Of a DNA stretch of 36,406 nt, positions 15,043 to 23,478 are shown piece by piece; position 1 is the first letter of the stretch, and every line of letters starts with the position of its first letter. The stretch is taken from assembly GCA_046262015.1 (NCBI GenBank), contig JBHENN010000001.1:1-36406 (forward strand), given 5' to 3'. The notes beneath the pieces were generated by a model. The model saw nothing but the letters and a program-made list of their open reading frames with translations. It had not been told where the DNA came from and made no database searches. The stretch comes from JBHENN01 sp046262015 (lineage in GTDB: Bacteria; Actinomycetota; CADDZG01; WHSQ01). Position numbers and translations under genes: made by a program.

Positions 15043-15468
15043 CTAGTCCCACAGAGCCAGGATCGTAGCCGCGAGGAGCAGTCCCACGACCTGGTAACCG
15101 GCGAAGATCGCGAACCAGACCTTCGGTTCAGGCTTGTGGGGGTCGAAGATGCCTCCCACGAACGCAACCGCGGCGGCGTAGCCGATCCCGACCACGAGCG
15201 CGAGGACGATCGCCTCGTCGAAGCTGTCGGCGCCGGTGGCGCGGGCCAGGATCGCGGTTGCCAGGGTGGACAGGAAGCACGTCGCTAAGGGTCCCAGGTA
15301 GAACGCGATCCCTAGGCGTTCTCCGGCGGTAGCTTCGACGCCCGACGCACGCTGCCACGTCCGGCCGAACACCGGCTGCGCGTACCACACCGCCCCCAAC
15401 ATGAAGAAGGCGATCGTCGCCACGATGACGGCCAACCAGTTCAACTCTCCCAGCACGTCCAGGCTCAC
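15043..15468 (-). CDS. DUF1761 family membrane protein
   Basis: 141 residues with four predicted membrane helices (about 12-30, 52-75, 86-107 and 118-139). The family pattern is present: NWLAVIVATIAFFMLGAVWY near the N-terminus, FGRTWQRASG, and the last helix after PEPKVWFAIFAGYQ. DUF1761 has no known function. The start is a GTG at 15468, decided by AAAGGAGG 4 bases upstream on the minus strand. It stands alone, convergent with the first cupredoxin gene and 77 bases after the stop of the following PfpI-type gene on the same strand. Confidence 0.85.
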   Translation of the reverse strand: MSLDVLGELNWLAVIVATIAFFMLGAVWYAQPVFGRTWQRASGVEATAGERLGIAFYLGPLATCFLSTLATAILARATGADSFDEAIVLALVVGIGYAAAVAFVGGIFDPHKPEPKVWFAIFAGYQVVGLLLAATILALWD

Positions 15469-15545
15469 CTGACCTCCTTTTATGGTTCGACAGTGTCACT
15501 CCGAGGCTGCGGTGGTTCCCGTTCGCTCCCGCGAGACGCGCCGCG

Positions 15546-16136
15546 TCACACCGGCGGCTCCGGGTCGTACTGGATCGCGCGCCGAACGACCTTGGCCCGT
15601 GCCGTCGAATCGAGCCGTGCGACGAGGTGCAGGGCCATGTCGATGCCGGCGGACACGCCCGCGCTGGTGATGACATCTCCATCGTCGACGAAGCGGGCGT
15701 CACCTCGGGCCTCGATGTCGCTCCCGAGCGACGCCATCTCGTCCACCGACGCCCAATAGGTCGTGGCGGGACGGCCGTCGAGCAGCCCCGCGTCCGCGAA
15801 GACCAACGCCCCGGTGCACACGCTGGTCATCAGCGTGCCCGAGCCCGCGAGCTGCTCGAGCCACCGTGCGATGCCGGCATCACCGAGGTGCACGCGGTTG
15901 CCGTGGCCCCCGGGATAGATGAGGACGTCGATCGCTCCTGCGCTCTCCCACGTGTGATGCGGCACAACGGTCAGGCCCTTGGCACACTCGACCGGCCCCC
16001 GCTCCCGGGCGAACGTGAAGACCTCGACCTCGCGGTCGGGCCACAGGTGCGCCCACGTCGCCAGGACCTCGTAGGGACCCACGAAGTCGAGCTCCTCGAC
16101 GCCGTCGAAGACGAAGATCCCGATGCGGGTGCCCAT
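15546..16136 (-). CDS. DJ-1/PfpI family protein of the isonitrile hydratase/GATase1-like group
   Basis: About 196 residues. The nucleophile elbow is SVCTGALVFADAGLLDG (Cys107 counted from the ATG at 16136), with FDGVEELDFVGPYEV at the N-terminus and LIYPGGHG at about 72-79. These features match the GATase1-like proteins that include isonitrile hydratase and the ligand domain of GlxA-type AraC regulators. No helix-turn-helix domain is attached here. A GTG directly before the ATG (16139) is an equally good start. It follows the MBL hydrolase gene by 22 bases on the same strand and probably shares its transcript. Confidence 0.85.
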   Translation of the reverse strand: MGTRIGIFVFDGVEELDFVGPYEVLATWAHLWPDREVEVFTFARERGPVECAKGLTVVPHHTWESAGAIDVLIYPGGHGNRVHLGDAGIARWLEQLAGSGTLMTSVCTGALVFADAGLLDGRPATTYWASVDEMASLGSDIEARGDARFVDDGDVITSAGVSAGIDMALHLVARLDSTARAKVVRRAIQYDPEPPV

Positions 16137-16158
16137 CACGTACCGCCGGTCGAGGCGT

Positions 16159-16812
16159 TCAATCCGGCCACGACCCCTGCTCCCCGACGAAGGGGTTGAA
16201 CCGTCGCTCCTCCCCGATCGAGGTGGCCGGACCGTGACCCGGGTACACGACGAGATCGTCGTCGAGCCGGAACAGCTTGTCCTTGACCGCTTCGACCAAC
16301 AGGTCGGTGTCGCCGCCCGGCAGGTCGGTCCGGCCGACCGATCCGGCGAACAGGGTGTCTCCGCAGAACAATGCGTCGGGGTGGACGAGCGAGATCGAGC
16401 CGGGCGAGTGGCCCGGCGTGTGGAGCACCTCGAGCCGGACCGCGCCTGCCGCTAGCGCGTCGCCCTCGCCCGGGGTCGCATCCACCTCCGGGGGCGGAGG
16501 CAGCTCCACTCCCAGGAACAGGCGCCCGGACTCCTGCATCCATCCCAGCAGCGGTCCGTCGGCGGCGTGGAGGTGGAAGGACGCGCCGGTCAACGCACGC
16601 AGCTGCTCGGCCGCGACGATGTGGTCGAAGTGTGCGTGCGTGGCGACGATCGCCGTGACCGTGAGGTCCTTAGCGGCGATGACGGCGGCGAGCTGGTCGG
16701 CATCGCCGCCGGGGTCGATCACGATCGCCTGCTTGGTCGCCGGGTCGCCGACGATGTAGCAGTTGCAGGCCAGGGGGCCAACCGCGCGCTGGTCGAAGAT
16801 CTCGAAGCCCAT
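16159..16812 (-). CDS. MBL-fold metallo-hydrolase (glyoxalase II-like)
   Basis: 217 residues, the size of the compact glyoxalase II-like hydrolases. Metal ligands are clear: THAHFDH near residue 60, HTPGHSPGS for the next His, FCGDTLF for the bridging Asp, and YPGHGP for the last His. The likely reaction is thioester or related hydrolysis, with two zinc or iron ions. The ATG at 16812 comes 2 bases after the stop of the upstream zinc-ribbon membrane protein, so the two genes are translationally close. GGAGGGG lies about 8 bases upstream. Confidence 0.92.
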   Translation of the reverse strand: MGFEIFDQRAVGPLACNCYIVGDPATKQAIVIDPGGDADQLAAVIAAKDLTVTAIVATHAHFDHIVAAEQLRALTGASFHLHAADGPLLGWMQESGRLFLGVELPPPPEVDATPGEGDALAAGAVRLEVLHTPGHSPGSISLVHPDALFCGDTLFAGSVGRTDLPGGDTDLLVEAVKDKLFRLDDDLVVYPGHGPATSIGEERRFNPFVGEQGSWPD

Positions 16813-16814
16813 CC

Positions 16815-18212
16815 TCAACCCCTCCCCGTCGAGCGTGCGGGCCGCAGGCGAAACCAGAGATAGGAAGCCGCCCAGCCCACCACCCCCGCCCACAAGGACG
16901 CAAGCACGAGGGCGGCCCAGGGATCCACCGCTACCGTCGCGAACGCCCGGCGCGCGATCAGCCCGGGACCGAGGCGCGCCTCTGCCAGCCACGCCAGCGC
17001 GAACAGGGGTACCGCGAACGTGCCGACGGCCGCGGCCGTCACCACGATCGGGTCGTCGCCCGGGTCTGCCGCTCGGCGCGCGGCGATCCCACCGGCGGCG
17101 CACGCGATCAGTGGGATCACCAGCAGCATCCAGGCGAGCCCGGGCGCGCCCCGCGCTCCCCAGTCGAACAGGGACAGCTCCCGCAGCGGCCCCAGGACCC
17201 GTCCGCGCGCCGTGACCCCCGCACCGATCAGCAGCGGCGCGCCGAGCGCGACCCCGAGAACCCACATCACGACGTTGGGCAGCAAGGCGGCGAAGAGGAT
17301 CATCCCGCCGACCGCGTCTCCGGCGCCGAGGTCGGGAGGGACGCCGCGCGTCAGGGCGGCGATCACCCACAGCAGCGCTCCGGCCGCCCCCAGAGCGAGC
17401 GCCACCACCAGCATCGTCGCGCCCGAGACGAACCCGGTATAGGCGGCATGCGCTCGGGCTCGCAGGGCGACTACCCGTTCGCGCAGGAACGCGCGCACCG
17501 ACGTCTGCGCGCGGACCGCGCCGAGCGCTCCGAAGACCCCGCCCCACAGTCCCCCCAACAGCAGGGCGCCGGGACCGTCGGCCGAGATCGGGTCCAGCTC
17601 GCGCCTCACCCTGAAGGTGAGGGCGGTCACCGCGCAGATCAAGGCGAGCCACGGGCCGATCTTGGCGCCCAGGCGCGCACGGGCCCACAGGGTCTCCGGC
17701 GGACGATCCTTGAACGTGGCTGCCGCGGCCTGCGAGATGAACCACCCGGCGAACACGAATGCCCCTAGAGGAAAGAAGAAGATCTCCAGCTCGCCGATGT
17801 GGATGGGCGTGCCGAAGCTCGCGAGTCCGAGGATCACGATGCCGCTGAACGCGGCGAACGGTGGCCCCCCCGCTCCCAGCGCGGGGGTCTGAAGCTTCAG
17901 GGCGAGAAGCAGCACCGACCCCACCGCGAGCAGCCCGAGGAATGCAACCGCGGCGGCCTTGGCGGCGTCCAGCCACCCGCCACCGGCAAGGGCTCCGGCC
18001 ACCATGTCCTGAAAGCCGCGTTCGGATGCCGGGGATGAGGGCGGAGCGGCATCGAGGTCCGCGGTCGCTCCTGGGCCCGGTCCCGGCTTGCCCATGGCGG
18101 AGTCATCTAGGTCCACGGTCGCGTCGAACGGCGTCACGTCCAACGCCGCGCCGCAGGCAGCGCATGCGGCGGCGTCGTCCGCCACCTCGTGGTCGCACGC
18201 CGGGCATCGCAT
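16815..18212 (-). CDS. Zinc-ribbon domain multi-TM membrane protein
   Basis: About 465 residues. It starts with a zinc ribbon (CPAC then CAAC within the first 22 residues), continues with a low-complexity acidic/Pro linker to about residue 70, and then has about ten hydrophobic segments with Gly/Ala-rich helices. I do not know a function; zinc-ribbon plus multi-TM proteins are common and uncharacterised in actinobacteria. ATG at 18212 is preferred because AGGA lies 8 bases upstream and the ribbon then begins at residue 3; an ATG 9 bases farther (18221) is the alternative. It is read toward the MBL hydrolase gene, 2 bases between stop and start. Confidence 0.8.
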   Translation of the reverse strand: MRCPACDHEVADDAAACAACGAALDVTPFDATVDLDDSAMGKPGPGPGATADLDAAPPSSPASERGFQDMVAGALAGGGWLDAAKAAAVAFLGLLAVGSVLLLALKLQTPALGAGGPPFAAFSGIVILGLASFGTPIHIGELEIFFFPLGAFVFAGWFISQAAAATFKDRPPETLWARARLGAKIGPWLALICAVTALTFRVRRELDPISADGPGALLLGGLWGGVFGALGAVRAQTSVRAFLRERVVALRARAHAAYTGFVSGATMLVVALALGAAGALLWVIAALTRGVPPDLGAGDAVGGMILFAALLPNVVMWVLGVALGAPLLIGAGVTARGRVLGPLRELSLFDWGARGAPGLAWMLLVIPLIACAAGGIAARRAADPGDDPIVVTAAAVGTFAVPLFALAWLAEARLGPGLIARRAFATVAVDPWAALVLASLWAGVVGWAASYLWFRLRPARSTGRG

Positions 18213-18252
18213 CGCGGGCATCCTACGAGCGGCCCTGAGCGGGAGATCGGTG

Positions 18253-18777
18253 CTACTCGGTCACGGTGATCGTGCCGACCATGCCCTCGCCGTAGTGGTC
18301 CTCGACGTGACAGGCGAACAGCACCTCGCCGGGCTCGGTGAAGGTCCATACGATCGAGGCGCCCTCCCCGCGCGGCAGCTGGCCCGTAGCGTTGGGCTCC
18401 TCCATGTCGTGCTGCATCGTTCCCGACCCGTGCTCCTCCTGGTAGGCGGCATCGCCGAGGACGAGCTCGTGAGGTTGCGCATCCTCGTTCGTGAAGACGA
18501 TCTCGATCGTCTCGCCCACGCGGGCCTCGATCTCGCTCGGCTCGAAGCGCAGGCCCTCGACCGCGCCGACCTCGACCGAGCGATCGGCCTCGGTCGCCTC
18601 GCCCGGCGCGCCGAACGCGAACTCCTCCGCTGCGCCCATGCCCCCGCCGCCGTCCTGCTCGTGCTCGTGGCCGTCCCCCGTGCCGGCGTCTCCCATGCCG
18701 GCGCCCTCGGAGCCGCCGCCGCACGCGGCGACCAGCAGGACGCAGATCAGGCCGGCGGCCACCCTGTGTCTGATCAT
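18253..18777 (-). CDS. Cupredoxin-like copper lipoprotein, longer form
   Basis: 174 residues. A lipoprotein signal ends LVAAC (Cys19). A Gly/Met/His-rich linker (20-60, including GHEHEQ) may also bind metal. The cupredoxin domain (about 68-174) has type-1 ligands His103 in QPHELV, Cys156, His161 and Met166 in the C-x4-H-x4-M arrangement. An insert near 113-126 carries HGSGTMQHDM, adding His and Met residues. GGGAGG 5 bases before the ATG fixes the start. It is divergent from the P1 peptidase gene. Copper storage, sensing or electron transfer are all possible. Confidence 0.85.
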   Translation of the reverse strand: MIRHRVAAGLICVLLVAACGGGSEGAGMGDAGTGDGHEHEQDGGGGMGAAEEFAFGAPGEATEADRSVEVGAVEGLRFEPSEIEARVGETIEIVFTNEDAQPHELVLGDAAYQEEHGSGTMQHDMEEPNATGQLPRGEGASIVWTFTEPGEVLFACHVEDHYGEGMVGTITVTE

Positions 18778-18830
18778 CGAACCTCCCGTGTCGAGTAGAG
18801 GAACGCTACAACCAGTGCCATCCTGTGAGG

Positions 18831-19724
18831 ATGCGAGCCGATTCACTGGGCGACGGGTTCCGCGTCGGGCACTGGACCGACGCGGCGGCCCGCACCGGCT
18901 GCACTGTGGTCCTGCCTCCGCCCGGCAACGTCGCCTCGTGTGATGTGCGTGGCTCGTCGCCGAGCTCGCGCGAGCTTCCGCTGCTCGACCTCGAGCGGCG
19001 GCTGACCGAGGTCCACGGCGTCCTGCTAACCGGTGGCAGCGCGTTCGGCCTCGCCGCCGCGGACGGGGTCATGGCATGGCTGGAAGAGAGGAACATCGGC
19101 TACGAGACGGATCTCGGGGTCGTACCGATCGTGCCGGCCGCGGTGGTCTTCGACCTCGGCTCGGGACGCGCCGACGTCCGCCCCGGCCCCGAGCAGGGGC
19201 GGGCCGCGTGCGACGCCGCTGCCCAGAACGGCGTTCCGACCGGAGCCGTCGGAGCGGGCGCCGGAGCGACGGTCGGGAAGTGGGCGGGACGCGAATTCTC
19301 CGCGCGGGGAGGGCTCGGCATCGCGGCGGCCGCTTCGGAAGGAGCCGAGGTGCGCGCACTCGCGGTCGTCAACGCCGTAGGCGACGTCATCTCGCCCGAC
19401 GGCTCGGTCCTCGCGGGGACGACCGCGCCCGACCCGCGCTACCTCCCTCCGGCAGAAATCGCCGCGCCGACCAACACGGTGCTCGCGGTCGTCGCGTGTG
19501 CCGCGAACCTGGACAAGCGCTCGGTGCGGTGGCTCGCGGCGCGCGGCTCGGACGGGATCGCCGTCGCGGTACGACCCGCGCACACACGCTACGACGGCGA
19601 CGTCGTCTTCGCGGTGGCCGCCCCCAGGGCTCCCGCGGGCCCCACTCCGGACCGCGAGATCGACGTGCTCGGCCATCTCGCGACGCTCGCGGTGGCCGAC
19701 GCGATCCGCGCCGCGGTGAGCTGA
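18831..19724 (+). CDS. P1 family (DmpA/NylC-like) N-terminal nucleophile hydrolase
   Basis: 297 residues. Conserved blocks include LLTGGSAFGLAAADGVM, VPIVPAAVVFDLG, GAVGAGAGATVGKW and the autoprocessing site PTNTVLAVVA. There the bond between Asn215 and Thr216 would be cut to expose the Thr nucleophile, as known for NylC. Family members are aminopeptidases, beta-aminopeptidases or amide oligomer hydrolases. The ATG at 18831 is used; a GTG at 18825 in frame is possible and neither has a clear ribosome binding site. A 53-base divergent gap separates it from the cupredoxin gene. Confidence 0.9.
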   Translation: MRADSLGDGFRVGHWTDAAARTGCTVVLPPPGNVASCDVRGSSPSSRELPLLDLERRLTEVHGVLLTGGSAFGLAAADGVMAWLEERNIGYETDLGVVPIVPAAVVFDLGSGRADVRPGPEQGRAACDAAAQNGVPTGAVGAGAGATVGKWAGREFSARGGLGIAAAASEGAEVRALAVVNAVGDVISPDGSVLAGTTAPDPRYLPPAEIAAPTNTVLAVVACAANLDKRSVRWLAARGSDGIAVAVRPAHTRYDGDVVFAVAAPRAPAGPTPDREIDVLGHLATLAVADAIRAAVS

Positions 19725-19740
19725 GGGGGGCTGCGCCCGG

Positions 19741-20772
19741 TCAGTCGATGGTCAGAACGACCTTGCCGAACTGATCCTGCTCGTGGAGGTAGGTCAGCGC
19801 CTCTGCCGCCTCCTCGAGCGAGAAGGTGCGGTCGACCTCGGGAACCAGCTTCAGCCCCGCGACCATCCGGAGCATCTCGGACACGTCCGAGTGCGATCCC
19901 ATCGTCGATCCGACGATGTGGAGCTGGTTCCAGAACAGCCGGCGGACATCGAAGGTCACCTCGCGCCCCGCGGTTCCTCCCGCGATCACCAGCCGGCCGC
20001 CGGCGCGCAGCGCACGCAGCGACGCGTCCACCGTGGGTCCTCCCGCGGAGTCGACGACCAGATCGACCCCGCGCTTGCCCGTCAACCTCCGCACGGCCTT
20101 ACCGACGTCTTCCGAGCGGTAGTTGATCCCCGCGTCGGCTCCCATCTCGAGGGCGCGCTGGAGCTTGTCGTCCGACGACGAGGTCACGAAGACCCGTCCG
20201 GCCACGGCACGCGCTAGTTGGAACAGCGACGACCCCAGACCGCCGCCGATCCCGGTGACGAGGACCCATTCCCCGGGGGTGAGCTTCCCCTGGGTGAAGA
20301 GCATCCGGTAGGCGGTCGTAGCGGTGACCCCGAGCGCCGACGCGTGCACCCAGTCGAGGTGGTCGGGGATCGGGAAGACGTTCGCCGAGGGCACCGCCAC
20401 GCGCTCGGCAAAGGTGCCCGGGACGTGCTCGCCCAGGAGGCGGAAGTCGGCGCACTCGGACTGCTGTCCGGCGCGGCAGCGCTCGCAGCCCCCGCACGAG
20501 ATGCCGGGGTTGATCACGACGCGGCGTCCCGCCTGCAGCCCCCGGGTCTCGTCCCCAACCGACTCGATCTCCCCCGCTCCGTCGGCGCCGAGGACGTGCG
20601 GGAAGTCGAGCGGGATCTGAAGCGCGCCCGTCACCGTCCACAGGTCGAGGTGGTTCAGCGCGGCGGCGTACAGGCGCACCACCACCTCGTCCGGCGCGGG
20701 GAGGGGGTCGCCGACATCGGCGATCCGAACCTCGCTCGGCGCGCCGAAGCCGTCGATCACGGCAGCTTTCAC
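19741..20772 (-). CDS. Zinc-binding MDR family alcohol dehydrogenase-like oxidoreductase
   Basis: 343 residues of the medium-chain dehydrogenase/reductase superfamily. The four cysteines of the structural zinc loop are present (Cys93, 96, 99 and 107 in CGGCERCRAGQQSEC). The catalytic-zinc Cys is replaced by Asn40 in ALNHLDLW, and GHE is GAD (62-64), so the catalytic zinc is probably missing. The nucleotide-binding segment is VTGIGGGLGSSLFQLA. Such proteins are often NADPH-dependent enone or quinone reductases. The start is a GTG at 20772 with a purine-rich CAGGGGG just upstream. It is convergent with the P1 peptidase gene. Confidence 0.9.
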   Translation of the reverse strand: MKAAVIDGFGAPSEVRIADVGDPLPAPDEVVVRLYAAALNHLDLWTVTGALQIPLDFPHVLGADGAGEIESVGDETRGLQAGRRVVINPGISCGGCERCRAGQQSECADFRLLGEHVPGTFAERVAVPSANVFPIPDHLDWVHASALGVTATTAYRMLFTQGKLTPGEWVLVTGIGGGLGSSLFQLARAVAGRVFVTSSSDDKLQRALEMGADAGINYRSEDVGKAVRRLTGKRGVDLVVDSAGGPTVDASLRALRAGGRLVIAGGTAGREVTFDVRRLFWNQLHIVGSTMGSHSDVSEMLRMVAGLKLVPEVDRTFSLEEAAEALTYLHEQDQFGKVVLTID

Positions 20773-20863
20773 GCCCCCTGGATACCGCGGCGCCGCGTTT
20801 CTGTCATACGGGACCACTAGCGTCGGTCGTGCCGCGACTCCCGGGCCGCAGGAGGTGACGAGG

Positions 20864-21106
20864 TTGCCGAAAGCGCCCGAGAACAAGCCCACCGCCACAT
20901 GCGGGAGGTGCAACAGGAAGATCCGCATCCCCGAGGGATGGTCACCCGGGGCGGCGACACGCAAGCACTACTGGGCCAAGCACCGTGACGTCATGCAGCC
21001 CGAGGCCGAAGCCGCCGACTCCCCGGACAAGCACGCCGGTGGCCGGCGCGCCGGAGACCGGGGCCGGAGCGCCGCGGGGCGTGGCCGGAAGGGGTCCGGA
21101 CGATGA
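20864..21106 (+). CDS. Small basic protein with a C2H2-like zinc finger, TTG start
   Basis: 80 residues from a TTG codon. Cys13-x2-Cys16 and His35-x4-His40 (TCGRCNRKI ... HYWAKHRD) form a C-x2-C-x18-H-x4-H arrangement like a C2H2 finger with a long loop. The last 25 residues are Arg/Lys/Gly-rich and probably bind nucleic acid. AGGAGG (20850-20855) overlaps an in-frame GTG at 20855 but lies 8 bases before the TTG at 20864, so the TTG is the likely start. The stop overlaps the ATG of the next small gene (ATGA), implying coupled translation. Family not recognised. Confidence 0.65.
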   Translation: MPKAPENKPTATCGRCNRKIRIPEGWSPGAATRKHYWAKHRDVMQPEAEAADSPDKHAGGRRAGDRGRSAAGRGRKGSGR

Positions 21107-21306
21107 GCGCTCGACCGCAGGCTCCGGATCTCGCCGATCTCGGGGATCTCGTCGTGCTCCTCTTGGCGAGCACTCTGGCGGGGATGCGCGACCGGTTGGC
21201 GCGGGACGGGTTCGAGCGCGCCGCCGATCTGGTCGCCGACCTAGTCGAGATCATCAACGACGACATCATGCGCACCCACGGTCCGTACAACGGATGGGAG
21301 CTGTGA
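21103..21306 (+). CDS. Small acidic helical protein, 67 aa, coupled to the zinc-finger gene
   Basis: Overlaps the preceding stop by ATGA (21103-21106) and ends 20 bases before the WS/DGAT start. The sequence is strongly helical with an apolar stretch LGDLVVLLLAS and an acidic second half (ADLVADLVEIINDD) ending GPYNGWEL. No cysteine and no signal peptide. It could pair with the basic zinc-finger protein, since the two have opposite charge and are co-translated. No family is recognised. Confidence 0.6.
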   Translation: MSARPQAPDLADLGDLVVLLLASTLAGMRDRLARDGFERAADLVADLVEIINDDIMRTHGPYNGWEL

Positions 21307-21326
21307 CGCCCCAGTAGCATGAGGCC

Positions 21327-22709
21327 ATGGCGCGCTTCGAGCGGCTGAGCGTCCTGGACGAGCTTTTCCTTCACCTCGAAGGGCCGAACACCCATATGCA
21401 CGTCGGCGGGGCGGCGATCTTCGAAGGGCCACCTCCGCCCTATGAGGAGTTCCTGGAGGGCGTGGCCCGCCGGCTCCAGATGGTGCCGCGCTTCCGCCAG
21501 AGGTTGGCGTTCGTGCCCTTCGGGCTCGGTCGCCCGGTATGGGTCGACGATGCCCACTTCAACATCGAGTACCACGTGCGCCACACCGCCATGCCCCCGC
21601 CCGGTGACGACGCCAAGCTGAAGAACCTGACCGCGCGCATCATGTCCCAGCAGCTCGACCGCACCAAGCCTCTGTGGGAGATGTGGTTCGCCAAGGGCCT
21701 GACCGGGGACCGGTTCGCGCTGATCTCCAAGACCCACCACTGCCTCGTCGACGGGGTCTCGGGCGCCGACATCATGTCGGTGTTGATGGACCCTTCTCCC
21801 GAGCCGGCCGCGATCGCGGACGAGCCGTGGACCCCACGCCCCGAGCCGACGAAGGAGGAGCTTCTCGCCGACGCGGTCAGGGAGCGGGTGACCTCGCCGG
21901 TCGAAGCGGTCCGGTCCATCCAGTCCGCGCTCATGGACCCGAAGGGGCTCCCGAACCAGGTGCTCGAAGGAGCGAAAGCCCTCGGAGCGTTCCTCGGCGG
22001 CACGCTCGACTTCGCGCCCGCATCGTCGCTCAATCAGCCGATCGGTCCGCACCGCCGGTTCGAAACCGTCCTCGCCGACCTCGGCGAGATCAAGCGCGTG
22101 AAGAACTCGCTCGGCGGAACGGTGAACGACGTCGTTCTCGCGGTCGTCGCCGGAGGCCTCAGGCATCTGCTACAGGCCCGCGGTGAGAGTGTCGACGACC
22201 TCGAGCTCCGGGCGATGGTGCCCGTGTCGGTGCGCGCCGACGGCGACCGCGGCGCGCTGGGGAACCGCGTCGCATCACTGTGGGCGCCGCTCCCTGTGCA
22301 CGAGCGCGACCCCGTTGCTCGCCTCCATGTTGTGAGCGAGCGGATGAAGGATCTCAAGGTGTCGGGGCAAGCGGTCGGAGCCGAGATCTTGACCACGCTC
22401 GGCGAGTACGCACCTCCCACGATCCTCGCCCAGGCGGCGCGCCTCGTAGCCCGCCAGCGTGCCTACAACCTCACGGTGACCAACGTTCCCGGCCCGCAGA
22501 TCCCGTTGTACATGAGCGGCCGGCGGATGCAGGAGGTCTACCCGGTGCTCCCGTTGATCGACAACACCAGCCTGGGGGTCGCATTGCTCTCTTACAACGG
22601 GACGATCGGCTTCGGGCTGCTCGCCGACTTCGACACGGTCCCCGATCTCGGCGTGCTCGCCGAAGGGATCGAGAAGTCGCTCGCCGAGCTGCTCGGCGCA
22701 ACCTCGTAA
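21327..22709 (+). CDS. Wax ester synthase/diacylglycerol O-acyltransferase (WS/DGAT)
   Basis: 460 residues, normal for the bacterial WS/DGAT family that makes triacylglycerol or wax esters from acyl-CoA at the membrane and lipid bodies. The catalytic HHxxxDG motif is His137-His138 with Asp142-Gly143 (KTHHCLVDGVSG). PLWE (115-118) and the late NVPGPQIPLYMSG segment are also typical. ATG at 21327, 20 bases after the small acidic protein gene, so it may be in the same transcript. It converges on the aldolase gene with a 58-base gap in which I see no clear terminator. Confidence 0.95.
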   Translation: MARFERLSVLDELFLHLEGPNTHMHVGGAAIFEGPPPPYEEFLEGVARRLQMVPRFRQRLAFVPFGLGRPVWVDDAHFNIEYHVRHTAMPPPGDDAKLKNLTARIMSQQLDRTKPLWEMWFAKGLTGDRFALISKTHHCLVDGVSGADIMSVLMDPSPEPAAIADEPWTPRPEPTKEELLADAVRERVTSPVEAVRSIQSALMDPKGLPNQVLEGAKALGAFLGGTLDFAPASSLNQPIGPHRRFETVLADLGEIKRVKNSLGGTVNDVVLAVVAGGLRHLLQARGESVDDLELRAMVPVSVRADGDRGALGNRVASLWAPLPVHERDPVARLHVVSERMKDLKVSGQAVGAEILTTLGEYAPPTILAQAARLVARQRAYNLTVTNVPGPQIPLYMSGRRMQEVYPVLPLIDNTSLGVALLSYNGTIGFGLLADFDTVPDLGVLAEGIEKSLAELLGATS

Positions 22710-22767
22710 CACGCCGTTCCAAGAGCAGCCCTCAGCGACCTCGCGACCAGCTCAGGGAGGCGCGGGG

Positions 22768-23433
22768 TCAGGCGTCGGCGCGCTCGGTGATGTAGAGGTC
22801 GAACCGGCGATGGACCTCGATGGCGCGCCGCTCGAGCTCCTCGTAGCGACCCTCGGCGGCGATCTCGGCGTCGAAGACGCCCCCCGCGAACCCCACCAGC
22901 TCGGCGCCGGCGTCGAGGTAGCCGAGATAGTTCTCGGCCGTGATGCCGCCGGACACCAGGATCGGGATCTCCGGGAGCGGCCCTAGGATGTGCTCGATGT
23001 ACGCGGGACCGCCGAGGCTCTCGGCGGGGAAGACCTTGACCCAGTCGGCGCCGGCGTGGCGCGCGGTGAAGATCTCGGTCGGGGTCGAGGCGCCCATCGC
23101 CACGGGCATCGACAGCGAGTGCGCCGCCTCGATGACCTCGGGCACCACGATCGGGGTCACGACGAACTCGGCCCCAGCGTCGTAGACCTCCTTCACCTGG
23201 TCGGGCGACGTGATCGTGCCGGCCCCGACGATCGCGTCGGTGCGTCCGGCGACCTCCGCCAGAGCATCGGTGGCCTGCGGGGTCCCCAGCGTGATCTCCA
23301 CCGCTTCGAACCCTCCCCGCACCGCGGCGGCGATCCCTTCCACGGCGTGCTGCGGCGCGCGCATACGGAAGATCGCGACCGTCGTCGCATCTCGCAGGCG
23401 GTCGACGCGCGCGTTGAAGAGCTTGCCGTTCAT
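22768..23433 (-). CDS. KDPG/KHG-type aldolase
   Basis: 221 residues, class I aldolase with a TIM barrel. Glu46 in VEITLGT is the general acid/base and Lys133 in WVKVFPAE is the Schiff-base lysine. GAGTI (70-74) and SGGITAENY (161-169) bind the substrate phosphate or carboxylate. The reaction would be cleavage of 2-keto-3-deoxy-6-phosphogluconate or 4-hydroxy-2-oxoglutarate to pyruvate plus an aldehyde. No phosphogluconate dehydratase or other Entner-Doudoroff gene is nearby. It lies 45 bases after the Rad50-like ATPase gene on the same strand, probably by chance rather than shared function. Confidence 0.92.
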   Translation of the reverse strand: MNGKLFNARVDRLRDATTVAIFRMRAPQHAVEGIAAAVRGGFEAVEITLGTPQATDALAEVAGRTDAIVGAGTITSPDQVKEVYDAGAEFVVTPIVVPEVIEAAHSLSMPVAMGASTPTEIFTARHAGADWVKVFPAESLGGPAYIEHILGPLPEIPILVSGGITAENYLGYLDAGAELVGFAGGVFDAEIAAEGRYEELERRAIEVHRRFDLYITERADA

Positions 23434-23478
23434 CGGGCAAGGGTACTAAAGCCCGGCGCTTCGCTCGGGGCCGCGCCG

